Source: Vagococcus allomyrinae (GTDB lineage: Bacteria > Bacillota > Bacilli > Lactobacillales > Vagococcaceae). From it: a DNA stretch of 64,000 nt. The stretch is from positions 62,001-126,000 of the forward strand of contig NZ_JAEEGA010000011.1 in NCBI RefSeq assembly GCF_017829975.1. Direction: 5' to 3'. Position numbers and translations under genes: made by a program. Below, piece after piece: positions 16,422 through 24,385 of the stretch (positions are counted from its first letter, which is position 1; each line of letters begins with the position of its first letter). A model generated the notes under the pieces. The model had not been told where the DNA came from. It did not search any database and saw nothing but the letters and a program-made list of their open reading frames with translations.

Positions 16422-19010
16422 TTACGGTGTATCCGATAGCAACCATTCAATTTCAGCTTGATATTCGCCTTGATAATTCCCCGGTTTCAAGTCGAATAAA
16501 ATACCTTGATTTTTTTGCCATGAGACATCGACATTTGCGAAGTTTTCGGTTGTTTCTTTTTGGAAAACTTTGACTGTGCTGCCTACTGGCATTGCCACTT
16601 CTTGATTTTGTTCATTGACGTATTTAAGTGGGTTGACAATGGTACGATTGTCTTTATTTTTAAATGTCGTTGATAGTTTCGCATAAAGGGTCGTCTGGCT
16701 GCCCTTTCCTCTGAAATCTTCGATTTGAATGTTCCAATCATCTTGACGAGCTAAAGTTTGGGTTTTATTCGTAATTGTTCCTTGTTCAAAGCTTGTGGCA
16801 GCTGAGACTTGTGTAAATTTCATGCCCCCAGCCACAACCGTTAACTCAATCTCAGGGGCTGTGACCTTCGCACCGCCTGTTTGCCACTCAACGCTGACAC
16901 TGATCGTATGAACGCCAATCGGTAAACTAGCTGCTGGTATTGTAGTAGTCGTGCTGTGTTTTTGATCTGCTGTAGGGTTAGCTACAACCTTTGTCAATGA
17001 GTCATTAACCACGCCATTAATGGCATACTTTAAGACAAAGCTATCTGCTTCACTTCCTGAAACCACGGTTTTAACATCATATGTCGCGCCGTTGATTAAC
17101 TTGAGTTTTTCTCCAGCATCGGTCAAGGTTAATGTAGGTTCGATTACATCGTGTGCCACAGTAATCGTTATTTTGTTACTTTCAGCAAAATTAGTTTTTT
17201 GAGAAATAGTTAGCTTCGTGCCAGAACTGATAGGTGTCAAAGGTTCCAGAGCATAATTACCTTTGCTGTCAACTTCAACTTCTTTAATAACATCACCTTG
17301 CTCATTTTTCAGCTGAATAGTCAATCCAGGTGTCCCTGTTCCTTTAATTGACGTTGTTTTATCTGTCACATCACCAATCATCGTTATATCTTGTGGTTTA
17401 ACGGCAAATTTCGCTGTCGCTTGGACATCTGTTTGTTCAAAAGCTAGCTCGACTGGCACCCCTTTAATCTTAAAAGTATGTTGTTTGTTAATATCTAAGG
17501 CATCAATGACAGCCTGAGACACTGGAACATTCCACTTATTTGTAGAGTCCACGTTTTTACCATAATCAGCTTCTGGTAAAGTGACCCAGCTCTCATCATT
17601 AATTTGATACTGAACGTCCTTCATTTCACGAAGATCTTCCAATTGCCACGTTCCTGTAATCTTTTGGGCTGTATTAAATGGTTCTATAGTGTCAATCGCA
17701 ATATTATCTTTAACGATTCTTTCAGCAATTGTATAGCTGATTGCGGGTAAATTCTCAATGTGATTGTCACCCTCAAAACTCATCACTTCACTGATTTGTT
17801 GATCGGCCGAAAGCTCTTTCGTCCGTACATCAAAGGTAATATGTCGATTAGGTGAGGCTAAGGATAATTCACCTAAAGAATATACTTTGTTTGCAAGAAA
17901 GTTGGTATCATCGACACTTACTCCATCAACTTTTAAAGTGCCTGGTAAATAATCCACATAAGGATTATTTGTTACTACCGCATTAACTTCTTCCCAATTT
18001 TGTTTACCAGATAGGTAAGTTGTAGACATGTCATAGGTCAGAATTTCACGAGCTTCAACAGTTTTACCATCGACTGAAGCCCCTGACTTATCACGAATCG
18101 TCGCTAAACTTTTGCTATCAACTATCCCTGGAACTTTAGTAAAGACTGCTCGATTGGGCGAATATGCATCACCAGTTGACCCTGTAAAGCCCCAATAAAC
18201 TTGATTTGTGCCGAAAGTATTTTGGACATCGAGAGAAACTACAACTGCAGCCAAATCTCCAAATTTATAAGTCAATTCTTGGTTTGCCACATCCCACTTG
18301 ACGGAAAGAGTCTTCCACATGTTGCTTGACGCTAAATTCACAACCTGCACCTCTGCATTATGTTTAAACGTTACTAAACCACCATAAGTGCTATATGTAT
18401 CTATTTTATCTGGAAAAGCGTAGGCTATATGAGCCACAGGAGAGGCTAATCTATCTGAAGCAAACTGATTATAGAATGAATCAAATTCTACAATAAAGCT
18501 TTTTGCTAAAGCCCCATTAGTATAGTTCTGCCAAGAGGTCCCATTGCCATAAACCCCTAAATTTTCACCCTTAATCCCTCTTTTACTTGTTAGGCGCAGT
18601 GGGTCATTATGCATGGCAAAGGTCATTCCATCTCCATTATTTCCTACCCTACTACCTAAGAATAGGGCTGCTTCAAATTGAAAGTCTTTAGTCAAATCCA
18701 TCATATTGCTTGGCGTTGACCAAACTGCCCCTTCCAAGTCTTTCCAGTCATCAGTCACAATGACCATATTATCAACTATTCTACTATTAGTATTTTGGGG
18801 TAAGGTAAAAATACCATCTAACTTTACATGTTTAGGCGGGTTATTCATTCCTACATTGTTTCTACTTAACACACTTTTCACTTGTGGTAAACCGGTCGTT
18901 ACGGTGTTGCCTTCAGCTTTTAAGTTTTCTTCTGGTTTCAGAAAGACCACCATACCGCAAAGAACAGCACTAAGCAGGACAAGACAGCTTCGTTTTTTGT
19001 TCCACTTCAT
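16422..19010 (-). CDS. Large WxL-domain surface protein with L-type lectin domain
   Basis: 862 residues, secreted and cell-wall bound. Domains: signal peptide (~1-32); L-type/legume-lectin-like domain (~60-290) with GDGMTFAMHNDP, typical of bacterial lectin-like adhesins; DUF11-like repeat region (~310-430); Ig-like/bacterial Big repeats (~440-730); C-terminal WxL region (~735-862) with DDWNIQIEDFRGKGSQTT and the terminal IEWLLSDTP. The WxL domain anchors non-covalently to peptidoglycan; the lectin part suggests glycan binding and adhesion. A 182-bp gap with an inverted repeat separates it from the DUF916 gene, so it may have its own promoter. Confidence 0.85.
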   Translation of the reverse strand: MKWNKKRSCLVLLSAVLCGMVVFLKPEENLKAEGNTVTTGLPQVKSVLSRNNVGMNNPPKHVKLDGIFTLPQNTNSRIVDNMVIVTDDWKDLEGAVWSTPSNMMDLTKDFQFEAALFLGSRVGNNGDGMTFAMHNDPLRLTSKRGIKGENLGVYGNGTSWQNYTNGALAKSFIVEFDSFYNQFASDRLASPVAHIAYAFPDKIDTYSTYGGLVTFKHNAEVQVVNLASSNMWKTLSVKWDVANQELTYKFGDLAAVVVSLDVQNTFGTNQVYWGFTGSTGDAYSPNRAVFTKVPGIVDSKSLATIRDKSGASVDGKTVEAREILTYDMSTTYLSGKQNWEEVNAVVTNNPYVDYLPGTLKVDGVSVDDTNFLANKVYSLGELSLASPNRHITFDVRTKELSADQQISEVMSFEGDNHIENLPAISYTIAERIVKDNIAIDTIEPFNTAQKITGTWQLEDLREMKDVQYQINDESWVTLPEADYGKNVDSTNKWNVPVSQAVIDALDINKQHTFKIKGVPVELAFEQTDVQATAKFAVKPQDITMIGDVTDKTTSIKGTGTPGLTIQLKNEQGDVIKEVEVDSKGNYALEPLTPISSGTKLTISQKTNFAESNKITITVAHDVIEPTLTLTDAGEKLKLINGATYDVKTVVSGSEADSFVLKYAINGVVNDSLTKVVANPTADQKHSTTTTIPAASLPIGVHTISVSVEWQTGGAKVTAPEIELTVVAGGMKFTQVSAATSFEQGTITNKTQTLARQDDWNIQIEDFRGKGSQTTLYAKLSTTFKNKDNRTIVNPLKYVNEQNQEVAMPVGSTVKVFQKETTENFANVDVSWQKNQGILFDLKPGNYQGEYQAEIEWLLSDTP

Positions 19011-19074
19011 TATTAAAAACCTCCATTTTATACATACGATTTATTTCCCCATACTTATCTCATCCAGACTCTTG

Positions 19075-19110
19075 AGATAGGTCAACAAATTATTGCAAGA
19101 TGACCTGTCT
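19075..19110 (-). promoter_or_regulatory. Inverted repeat and possible promoter in front of the lectin-WxL gene
   Basis: AGATAGGTCA (19075-19084) and TGACCTGTCT (19101-19110) pair at 9 of 10 positions. On the minus strand the inner half forms TTGACC, a possible -35. The 182-bp gap has room for a separate promoter; no good -10 at 17 bp was seen. Confidence 0.35.
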
Positions 19111-19192
19111 TTCAGTTACTAAACTTAACTCATTCACCTATCTCTTAAATCAATGCTACGTTTCAAACTTCCCCTAACGAAACGTTTTCCCC

Positions 19193-20248
19193 TTACTTCT
19201 TGTTTGTCCGTTTTTTGCTTGCACGTTTTTTATCTTTTTTAGATTGATAAACAAAAATCCCGCCAATTATGACTGCTAAGATAACAGCACCACTTCCAAT
19301 GATTAGATACCAATTGATGCCTGCCTCTTCTAATTCAACGGCTTCTTCGTTTAACTTTTTACTGTCCGTTGCTGAAATCGTAAACTCTTGATCAAAATCC
19401 CATTTATTGTCCCCAGAGCTGGCTTGCAGTTTCAACAGATACGTACCTGGTTCTAAACGCTGATTGTCCCAACTAATCGGAAAACCAAAGTTAGAGTTTG
19501 GCGCCATGGTCATGGCTTCTTTAATTGTTTCATGTAAAAGTTCGGTGCCCGCTTTATTGTAAACTTTAGCATCCACTTTAAACTTGCCAATCATCGTCGG
19601 CATTGTGTTTTGCAAATTAGCTGTGACGATGGTGCGGTAATTCAACAAATCAGGTTTAATCTCGTTTAAGACAACCTCTGGCGTAACTTCCTCATCGTTC
19701 ATGGAAAGTTGAACCCCAATAACATAAGAATAACGATTTTTGATTTGAACGTTTTCAGAAGCTTTCTCTTCTTCTTCCGACACATTTTTATAGATATAAA
19801 AACCGCCTAGTACAATCCCTTGAAACTCTTCTGCTGGCATCGTTAAATCAAAGGTTACCTTTTTCGTTTCATTTGCGGCTAACTCGACTGTTTGCTCTTT
19901 TGAAATTAAATCTGTAAAGACATGAGTTAGACTATTATCTATATCAGTGTTACTACCTGAAAAGTCCATCTCACCATTTTGATTGGTGGTAGCCACATTT
20001 GGTTGAACAGTCACACTAACGGGCTCATCACTTGGATTATCCAATACAAGGCTAATGGCTTGTTTTTCCCCTGGTTTCATCCGTAAGTCAAAATAGGTTT
20101 GGTCTTTATCAACTTGGTTCTCTGGCAATTCAGCTTTTACTGAGAAGTTGGCATTTCCCGTGCCATCAGCCAAGGCTGTTTGCGGTAATACAAGGGCGAT
20201 TAACAATACCCCGAAAATTAATCTAATCTTTTTACTAATGTTTAACAT
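19193..20248 (-). CDS. DUF916 and DUF3324 domain protein (WxL-interacting protein)
   Basis: 351 residues. Signal peptide (~1-27, ending ALA), DUF916 (~33-150; FDLRMKPGEKQAISLVLDNPSDEPVSV), DUF3324 (~160-295), one membrane helix (WYLIIGSGAVILAVIIGGIFVYQ, ~313-335) and a Lys/Arg-rich cytoplasmic tail. Proteins of this type are encoded in essentially every WxL cluster and are reported to bind both WxL proteins and peptidoglycan, tethering the complex to the membrane. RBS AGGAGG before ATG 20248; 84 bp after the preceding WxL gene. Confidence 0.92.
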   Translation of the reverse strand: MLNISKKIRLIFGVLLIALVLPQTALADGTGNANFSVKAELPENQVDKDQTYFDLRMKPGEKQAISLVLDNPSDEPVSVTVQPNVATTNQNGEMDFSGSNTDIDNSLTHVFTDLISKEQTVELAANETKKVTFDLTMPAEEFQGIVLGGFYIYKNVSEEEEKASENVQIKNRYSYVIGVQLSMNDEEVTPEVVLNEIKPDLLNYRTIVTANLQNTMPTMIGKFKVDAKVYNKAGTELLHETIKEAMTMAPNSNFGFPISWDNQRLEPGTYLLKLQASSGDNKWDFDQEFTISATDSKKLNEEAVELEEAGINWYLIIGSGAVILAVIIGGIFVYQSKKDKKRASKKRTNKK

Positions 20249-20332
20249 GTTGTTGCGTTCCTCCTAAATATCTTAAGGGTCATCACTTCACCAAACCCTA
20301 CTGATGAAGTGATTTCCTTTAAGCCCCATTTC

Positions 20333-21040
20333 TTATGGAGTTGGTGTATCTGCTAAAGACCAGTTAATTGTGGCAGTATAGTTCACGCCAACATCTGCTG
20401 AGCCTTCTAGTACTAATAGTTCCACGTTGCTATTGTTGTCTTTTTCACCTGAAAAGACATCTACCCAAGAACCTTTACCATTGTCTTTTTCAGCTATCAA
20501 AATTGAATACGTCTCTTGTGTATCAAAACTGACATCTGAAGCGACTGGTGCACCTGAGACGTTATTAGGACGTGTTTTAACTACTCCATTTTTGAAAGAT
20601 AAAACTGCGCCTTTTAATTCTTTGCTGCCGTCAGCATTTGCAAATTTAGAGATATTGGCTGTCAGTTTCCAACCAACACCTGTTCCGCGCAAATCGGTTA
20701 CTTGGACAAACGGATTCTCATTTAAAGCAGTATACTTTTGATCGCCACTGGCTAATTTTTTCGTACCAAATTCAATATTTGGCGCATAATCAATGGTCAG
20801 TGCCCCAGTATTGCCTGTTCCATGGTTGTCTGGATCAGTTGGATCAATCGGATCTGGTGGATTTGGGTTACTTGGATCAACCGGATCGATAATCGGTTTT
20901 TCGTCTGTATTGGCTTCGAAAATAACATGGTTTTTTTCAGTTTTGGTTGTATTGGCTACTTCCGCTTGCGCAATTGTCGCCAAACCTAAGTTTGCTAATA
21001 GCGCTAGTGAAAGAACTGTTAATAACGTTACTTTTTTCAT
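20333..21040 (-). CDS. Small WxL-domain surface protein
   Basis: 235 residues. Signal peptide ending near AQAEV (~30); a Pro/Asp-rich linker of repeated P-x-D-P units (PVDPSNPNPPDPIDPTDPD, ~53-71); then the WxL domain with VTDLRGTGVGWKLTANIS (motif 1) and the terminal INWSLADTPTP (motif 2). Exported and bound non-covalently to peptidoglycan. The start is ATG at 21040 with GGAGGA seven bases ahead; a TTG four codons upstream would overlap that RBS. Third of three tandem small WxL genes. Confidence 0.9.
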   Translation of the reverse strand: MKKVTLLTVLSLALLANLGLATIAQAEVANTTKTEKNHVIFEANTDEKPIIDPVDPSNPNPPDPIDPTDPDNHGTGNTGALTIDYAPNIEFGTKKLASGDQKYTALNENPFVQVTDLRGTGVGWKLTANISKFANADGSKELKGAVLSFKNGVVKTRPNNVSGAPVASDVSFDTQETYSILIAEKDNGKGSWVDVFSGEKDNNSNVELLVLEGSADVGVNYTATINWSLADTPTP

Positions 21041-21076
21041 TGTTTCCTCCAATTAATTACTCATGGTTTTATTGTA

Positions 21077-21730
21077 TTATTTAGGTGTATCTGATAATGT
21101 CCAATCAATAGTCGCTGTATACTCTCCCACATAACTTCCGCCAGGAATCACTAATTTTGAAGTTGGATTAGTCGTTGCTTTATTAAAGAAATTAGCCCAA
21201 GTGCCTAATCCAGTAGCTTTAGCTGCTGATAAAATAGACTGTGGTGCTCCATTCAATGTAACAGATGCTGCTGTTGTCGGTGCTGCTTCAGTAATGCCTG
21301 CAGGATTAGTTGTCCGTAACTCGCCAAATCCTAATGACATTTCTGCGCCTTTTAAAACGTTTTTGTCAGCTGATTCAAATTCAGAGATTTTAATCTTTAA
21401 ATCCCAGCCAGCGCCTTTTCCGCGAGTATCAGTTACTTGAACATAAGGATTATTAGTATTAGCCAACGGATAGGTCACCGTTCCAGAAACAACTTTAGCA
21501 TCAGCAAATTGAAAATGAGGGGCAACATCAATTGACAATGGTCCTTTTTCATCAGTGATATCAGGTTTTGGTGTATCAGGTTCAGGAACGATCGGCGGTG
21601 TAATAACTGTAGCAGTGTCTGCCTCTAATTTAACCTTTGCTGTTGATTCTACGGCTTGACTCACCTGTGCTGTTGCAGTTAAGGCGATAACGGATACTAA
21701 TGCGATAGTTGATAATTTGACTAATTTCAT
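21077..21730 (-). CDS. Small WxL-domain surface protein
   Basis: 217 residues: signal peptide (~1-27), short acidic/Pro linker (PPIVPEPDTPKPDITDEKGP), then the WxL domain with VTDTRGKGAGWDLKIKIS and the C-terminal IDWTLSDTPK. Second of three tandem paralogues, 36 bp before the next. Same export and wall-binding role as its neighbours; sequence outside the two motifs has diverged, so the three are not recent duplicates. Confidence 0.9.
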   Translation of the reverse strand: MKLVKLSTIALVSVIALTATAQVSQAVESTAKVKLEADTATVITPPIVPEPDTPKPDITDEKGPLSIDVAPHFQFADAKVVSGTVTYPLANTNNPYVQVTDTRGKGAGWDLKIKISEFESADKNVLKGAEMSLGFGELRTTNPAGITEAAPTTAASVTLNGAPQSILSAAKATGLGTWANFFNKATTNPTSKLVIPGGSYVGEYTATIDWTLSDTPK

Positions 21731-21781
21731 GGGTAATTCTCCTTTTAGTTGGGTGTATTTTTTTATTTTTTAATCAGTTGT

Positions 21782-22513
21782 TTATGGTGTTGGTAATGAT
21801 TCTAATGACCATTCAAGAGTTGCTGAATAATCCCCTTTTAAGTTACCTGCTGGGATCTTTAATTTAACATCTTTTGATTCCATAACGTTCATCCATGAAC
21901 CTAAACCAGTTCCTGCAGTTGCTGACATAAATGATTGAGCGTCAGTATTCGGTACGATGATAGTTGAAGCAAATACTGATGGTGCTACAGATAGATTACC
22001 TTCTGAGCTAATAACCTCTCCTTGAGGGAACGAGATTGATGCTCCTTTTAAGACTTTAGTAGGTTCGTCTTTATCTGCAAATGCAGAAGCTTTCACTTTC
22101 AAATTCCAACCAGCACCTGTCCCACGACGGTCAGTAACCTGTACTTTTTTATTCGTAAAACCCGCTGCATTGGTCACAGAATATTCTTCTGATTTTCCTG
22201 ATAATGTCAATGTACCAAATTCCAATGCTGAAATAGCATCAATCGTTAGCACGCCTTCATTCTCTGTTGGAAGTGTTTCAGGATCAGGTTTTTCTTTATC
22301 TTTGTCTTCCTCTGGTACGATAACTTCTGGTAGTTCCTTTTCATCTCCTTCAGTCAATGTAACATGACCATAAGACGTTGCTTTTGAACCGTCTTCTTTG
22401 TTACCGATTGTCTCTTGTGCGGCAAGTACTGAAGCTCCTCCCGCGGCTAATACTGTTGTTGCTACAAGTCCTGCAATAACGACTTTCTTTAATGACATTT
22501 TTTTATTTAACAT
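21782..22513 (-). CDS. Small WxL-domain surface protein
   Basis: 243 residues: signal peptide (~1-31), a strongly acidic Pro/Glu/Lys linker (VIVPEEDKDKEKPDPETLP), and the WxL domain (VTDRRGTGAGWNLKVKAS; terminal LEWSLESLPTP). The start is taken as ATG 22513 (MLNKKMSLKK) because AGAGG lies nine bases ahead; the ATG at 22522 directly abuts that RBS. First of the three small WxL genes; its leader (22514-22684) holds a 20-codon ORF and a copy of the repeated leader blocks also found upstream of the LPxTN gene. Confidence 0.9.
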   Translation of the reverse strand: MLNKKMSLKKVVIAGLVATTVLAAGGASVLAAQETIGNKEDGSKATSYGHVTLTEGDEKELPEVIVPEEDKDKEKPDPETLPTENEGVLTIDAISALEFGTLTLSGKSEEYSVTNAAGFTNKKVQVTDRRGTGAGWNLKVKASAFADKDEPTKVLKGASISFPQGEVISSEGNLSVAPSVFASTIIVPNTDAQSFMSATAGTGLGSWMNVMESKDVKLKIPAGNLKGDYSATLEWSLESLPTP

Positions 22514-22581
22514 GTTCCCCATCCTCTTCGTTGTTTTTTTTCTTGTCCTTAACTTATATCCACAAATTTTAACGGCTCTGT

Positions 22582-22644
22582 TTAAATTGGTAAGAACAAT
22601 GAGATAAATGTTTGTGTGCCTGTGGCAACCATTTTTTGTTTCAT
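22582..22644 (-). CDS. Candidate small peptide in the WxL leader (20 residues)
   Basis: ATG at 22644 has AAGGAG (22655-22660) ten bases upstream and runs 20 codons to TAA. The product starts MKQKMVATG and ends in the hydrophobic stretch FISLFLPI. Size and hydrophobic C terminus recall short signalling or leader peptides, but nothing else supports a function. It lies in the leader of the first small WxL gene. It could be a real peptide, a leader ORF for translational control, or chance. Confidence 0.35.
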   Translation of the reverse strand: MKQKMVATGTQTFISLFLPI

Positions 22645-22684
22645 TTTAAAAGCTCTCCTTTCCAACGTGCGTTTGTTTCTATAA

Positions 22685-23005
22685 CTAAACTACATCTCGT
22701 CTTTTAATAGTGACTGCTGTTCCTAATAAGATAACTAAGCCGACAGCGATTGCTGATCCATCTGGCTTTTCGTTTGTTTTAGGTAGTATCGCCTGACTGA
22801 TAACCTTTTTAGTCGTATCTGGTTGACTAGTGTCAGGTAGCTCTTTTGCTGGCTCAGAATCTATCGTGCCAGGTGGTTCATCTTTGGGATCACCTTCACT
22901 AAAGGTAATACCTGCCTTGCTGCCAGCTTCTGACGCTTGGTGAGTTAGACCTGTTCCAAAAAGAAAACCACTAACACATAACATAAGCATCATTTTTCTT
23001 TTCAC
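22685..23005 (-). CDS. Small sortase-anchored surface protein (LPxTN motif)
   Basis: 106 residues: signal peptide (~1-26), a short Pro/Asp-rich exposed stretch, then LPKTN, a membrane helix (AIAVGLVILLGTAVTI) and the positive tail KRRDVV. LPxTN rather than LPxTG is seen in some enterococcal sortase substrates. The start is GTG at 23005 with GAGGAGGAG ahead. Small LPxTG proteins of this type are regular first genes of WxL clusters, where they may link the WxL complex to the wall. Its leader contains a hairpin, nested repeats and a long-range inverted repeat. Confidence 0.85.
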   Translation of the reverse strand: MKRKMMLMLCVSGFLFGTGLTHQASEAGSKAGITFSEGDPKDEPPGTIDSEPAKELPDTSQPDTTKKVISQAILPKTNEKPDGSAIAVGLVILLGTAVTIKRRDVV

Positions 23006-23050
23006 ATTATTCTCCTCCTCTATTCAGTGCAAACTCGTCTCATTCTCAAA

Positions 23051-23188
23051 AACTACTGTTAGATAGAAAAGCAATAATAAAGAAAAAGCTCTCCTTTCAA
23101 AAAAATGAAAAACCCACTAGACTGGGCTTTTTCATTCTCTAAAAAGAAGAGTAACGTGCGTTATTAAACATTCTCAAAAACAGTAGTT
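23051..23188 (-). promoter_or_regulatory. Leader RNA module with 10-bp closing stem
   Basis: AACTACTGTT (23051-23060) and AACAGTAGTT (23179-23188) are perfect complements. Each is preceded on the plus strand by the same direct repeat CATTCTCAAAAAC (23041-23053 and 23169-23181). In the minus-strand transcript the 10-bp stem would enclose the hairpin at 23107-23133. The design looks like a leader able to switch between structures. Confidence 0.45.
23107..23133 (-). terminator. Attenuator-like hairpin in the LPxTN leader
   Basis: On the minus strand GAAAAAGCCCA and TGGGTTTTTC form a stem with one bulge, followed by ATTTTTTT. It lies between the putative promoter (~23190) and the gene start (23005), so it would terminate transcription before the WxL genes unless bypassed. 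It also overlaps a 12-codon ORF (MKKPSLVGFSFF). Confidence 0.5.
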
Positions 23189-23418
23189 TATTATAAGGTC
23201 AGAACAATGTCAATAAAAAGTTTGGTCTTTTTTTTGAACAAACCATTTTATTCCTTAAAATAACTCATTTTATTTTAAAAAATCAGCCGGCATTCCTTGT
23301 TATATAAGGTTTTCGCCAATTTTATTAAGGATTTATTAAGCAAAAATAGATTTGTTGTTTTTTTAATACCCTTTATTATTTTCACTGATTTTACGTCTCA
23401 TTTATCAATCCAAAAGTT

Positions 23419-23444
23419 GAAAAACCGTTGGTGATCGCTTTTTC
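23419..23444 (+). other. Second copy of the leader hairpin, upstream of recombinase 1
   Basis: TGAAAAACC...GCTTTTTCATTTTCTAAA matches TGAAAAACC...GCTTTTTCATTCTCTAAA of the 23107 copy outside a changed loop. The stem here has one mismatch. It sits 82 bp before the recombinase start. Confidence 0.5.
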
Positions 23445-23525
23445 ATTTTCTAAATAAAAAGCTCCTTAAAAAGAGGTAATAGTACAACTAAACCTTGATT
23501 TAGCGCAAAAGAATGGAGGATTATC

Positions 23526-24110
23526 ATGACAGTCATTGGCTATATGCGTGTTAGCACCCCTCATCAAAAATTTGACTCTCAACAAAAAGCTCTAAAAGAT
23601 TACGGTGTTGAGATTGTTTATAAAGAGCATGAAAGCGGCCGTAAAGAGGCCCGTACTGAACTCAACAACGCTTTAAGTGCCCTACAGCCTGGTGATACTT
23701 TTGTCATTTTTAAACTTGATCGTCTAGCTAGAAGCACCAAACAACTGCTCTCTATATTAGAAGGTTTTGAAAAACAAAACATTCATTTCGTCAGTATTCA
23801 AAACGATATCGACACATCAACCCCTATGGGTAAGTTCTTTTTTACCGTTATGAGTGCTTTTTCAGAAATGGAAGCAGCCTTAATTCGCGAAAGAGTGTTG
23901 GCTGGTCTCGATGCGGCTCGAGATAACGGCACGACCCTTGGCAGGCCCAGCCGCACAAAAGAGATTGATGAAGCAATCAAATTATATGTGAATACCGATT
24001 TTAGTGTCAAAAAAATTTCCCAAATATGCCATATCTCAGTTCCAACTATTTATAACCATCTTCAACGGGAAAATATTCCTAGAAGAAAGAGCTATCGAGA
24101 ACGACATTAA
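23526..24110 (+). CDS. Serine recombinase (resolvase/invertase family), intact
   Basis: 194 residues. Catalytic domain complete: IGYMRVST with nucleophile Ser10, VIFKLDRLARSTKQL (the DRLxR motif, ~65-71), MGKFFFTVMSAFSEMEAALIRERV (E-helix), followed by the hinge GTTLGRPSR and a C-terminal HTH_7 (VKKISQICHISVPTIYNHL). Size fits Tn3-resolvase/Pin/Hin-like enzymes. Strong GGAGGA at ATG 23526. Divergent from the WxL cluster, next to a second intact paralogue, with no transposase near. It may act on sites in the island or be chromosomally domesticated. Confidence 0.88.
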   Translation: MTVIGYMRVSTPHQKFDSQQKALKDYGVEIVYKEHESGRKEARTELNNALSALQPGDTFVIFKLDRLARSTKQLLSILEGFEKQNIHFVSIQNDIDTSTPMGKFFFTVMSAFSEMEAALIRERVLAGLDAARDNGTTLGRPSRTKEIDEAIKLYVNTDFSVKKISQICHISVPTIYNHLQRENIPRRKSYRERH

Positions 24111-24144
24111 TTAAGCCCCATCTAGTTCCTATTTAACTCTTGGT

Positions 24145-24177
24145 CTACACTTGCTCTACACCTACCAATATTATACT
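24145..24177 (+). promoter_or_regulatory. Tandem OmpR-type boxes and -10 upstream of recombinase 2
   Basis: CTACAC at 24145-24150 and 24156-24161 (11-bp period), then 10 bp, then TATACT at 24172-24177; no -35 consensus. The same spacing occurs at 28106-28138. The 11-bp direct repeat replacing the -35 is typical of PhoB/OmpR-activated promoters. The transcript would have a 5' leader of about 200 nt. Confidence 0.55.
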
Positions 24178-24385
24178 AGTTATATAGTAGAAACAGGACA
24201 TCACGGAAGAACAATATCCTTGTTTTCCAAACGAGACAACCGATTTCCCTAAGAATAGTGTTTCTTGACACTTTAGATTCTCTAACTCAGCACTTAGAGG
24301 ATAAACTAAAGGCCCCCTTAGGCTGATCCTACAGTAAAAATCAAGTCTTGTTCCTTACTAAATCTAACTTATAAGAGGTGCCATT

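Larger units (their letters stand above)
23006..23525. promoter_or_regulatory. 520-bp divergent regulatory region between the WxL cluster and recombinase 1
   Basis: No gene. It holds the leader of the LPxTN gene (AACTACTGTT at 23051-23060 complementary to AACAGTAGTT at 23179-23188, enclosing a terminator-like hairpin at 23107-23133), a TATAAT on the minus strand near 23190, an AT-rich stretch (23200-23400), and a second hairpin of the same family at 23419-23444 in front of recombinase 1. Confidence 0.6.

Noticed and set aside
23041-23192. Inverted repeats AACTACTGTT/AACAGTAGTT as ends of a MITE-like element
   Set aside because: The direct repeat CATTCTCAAAAAC lies outside one arm but inside the other, so it cannot be a target-site duplication. 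A leader RNA stem explains it better.
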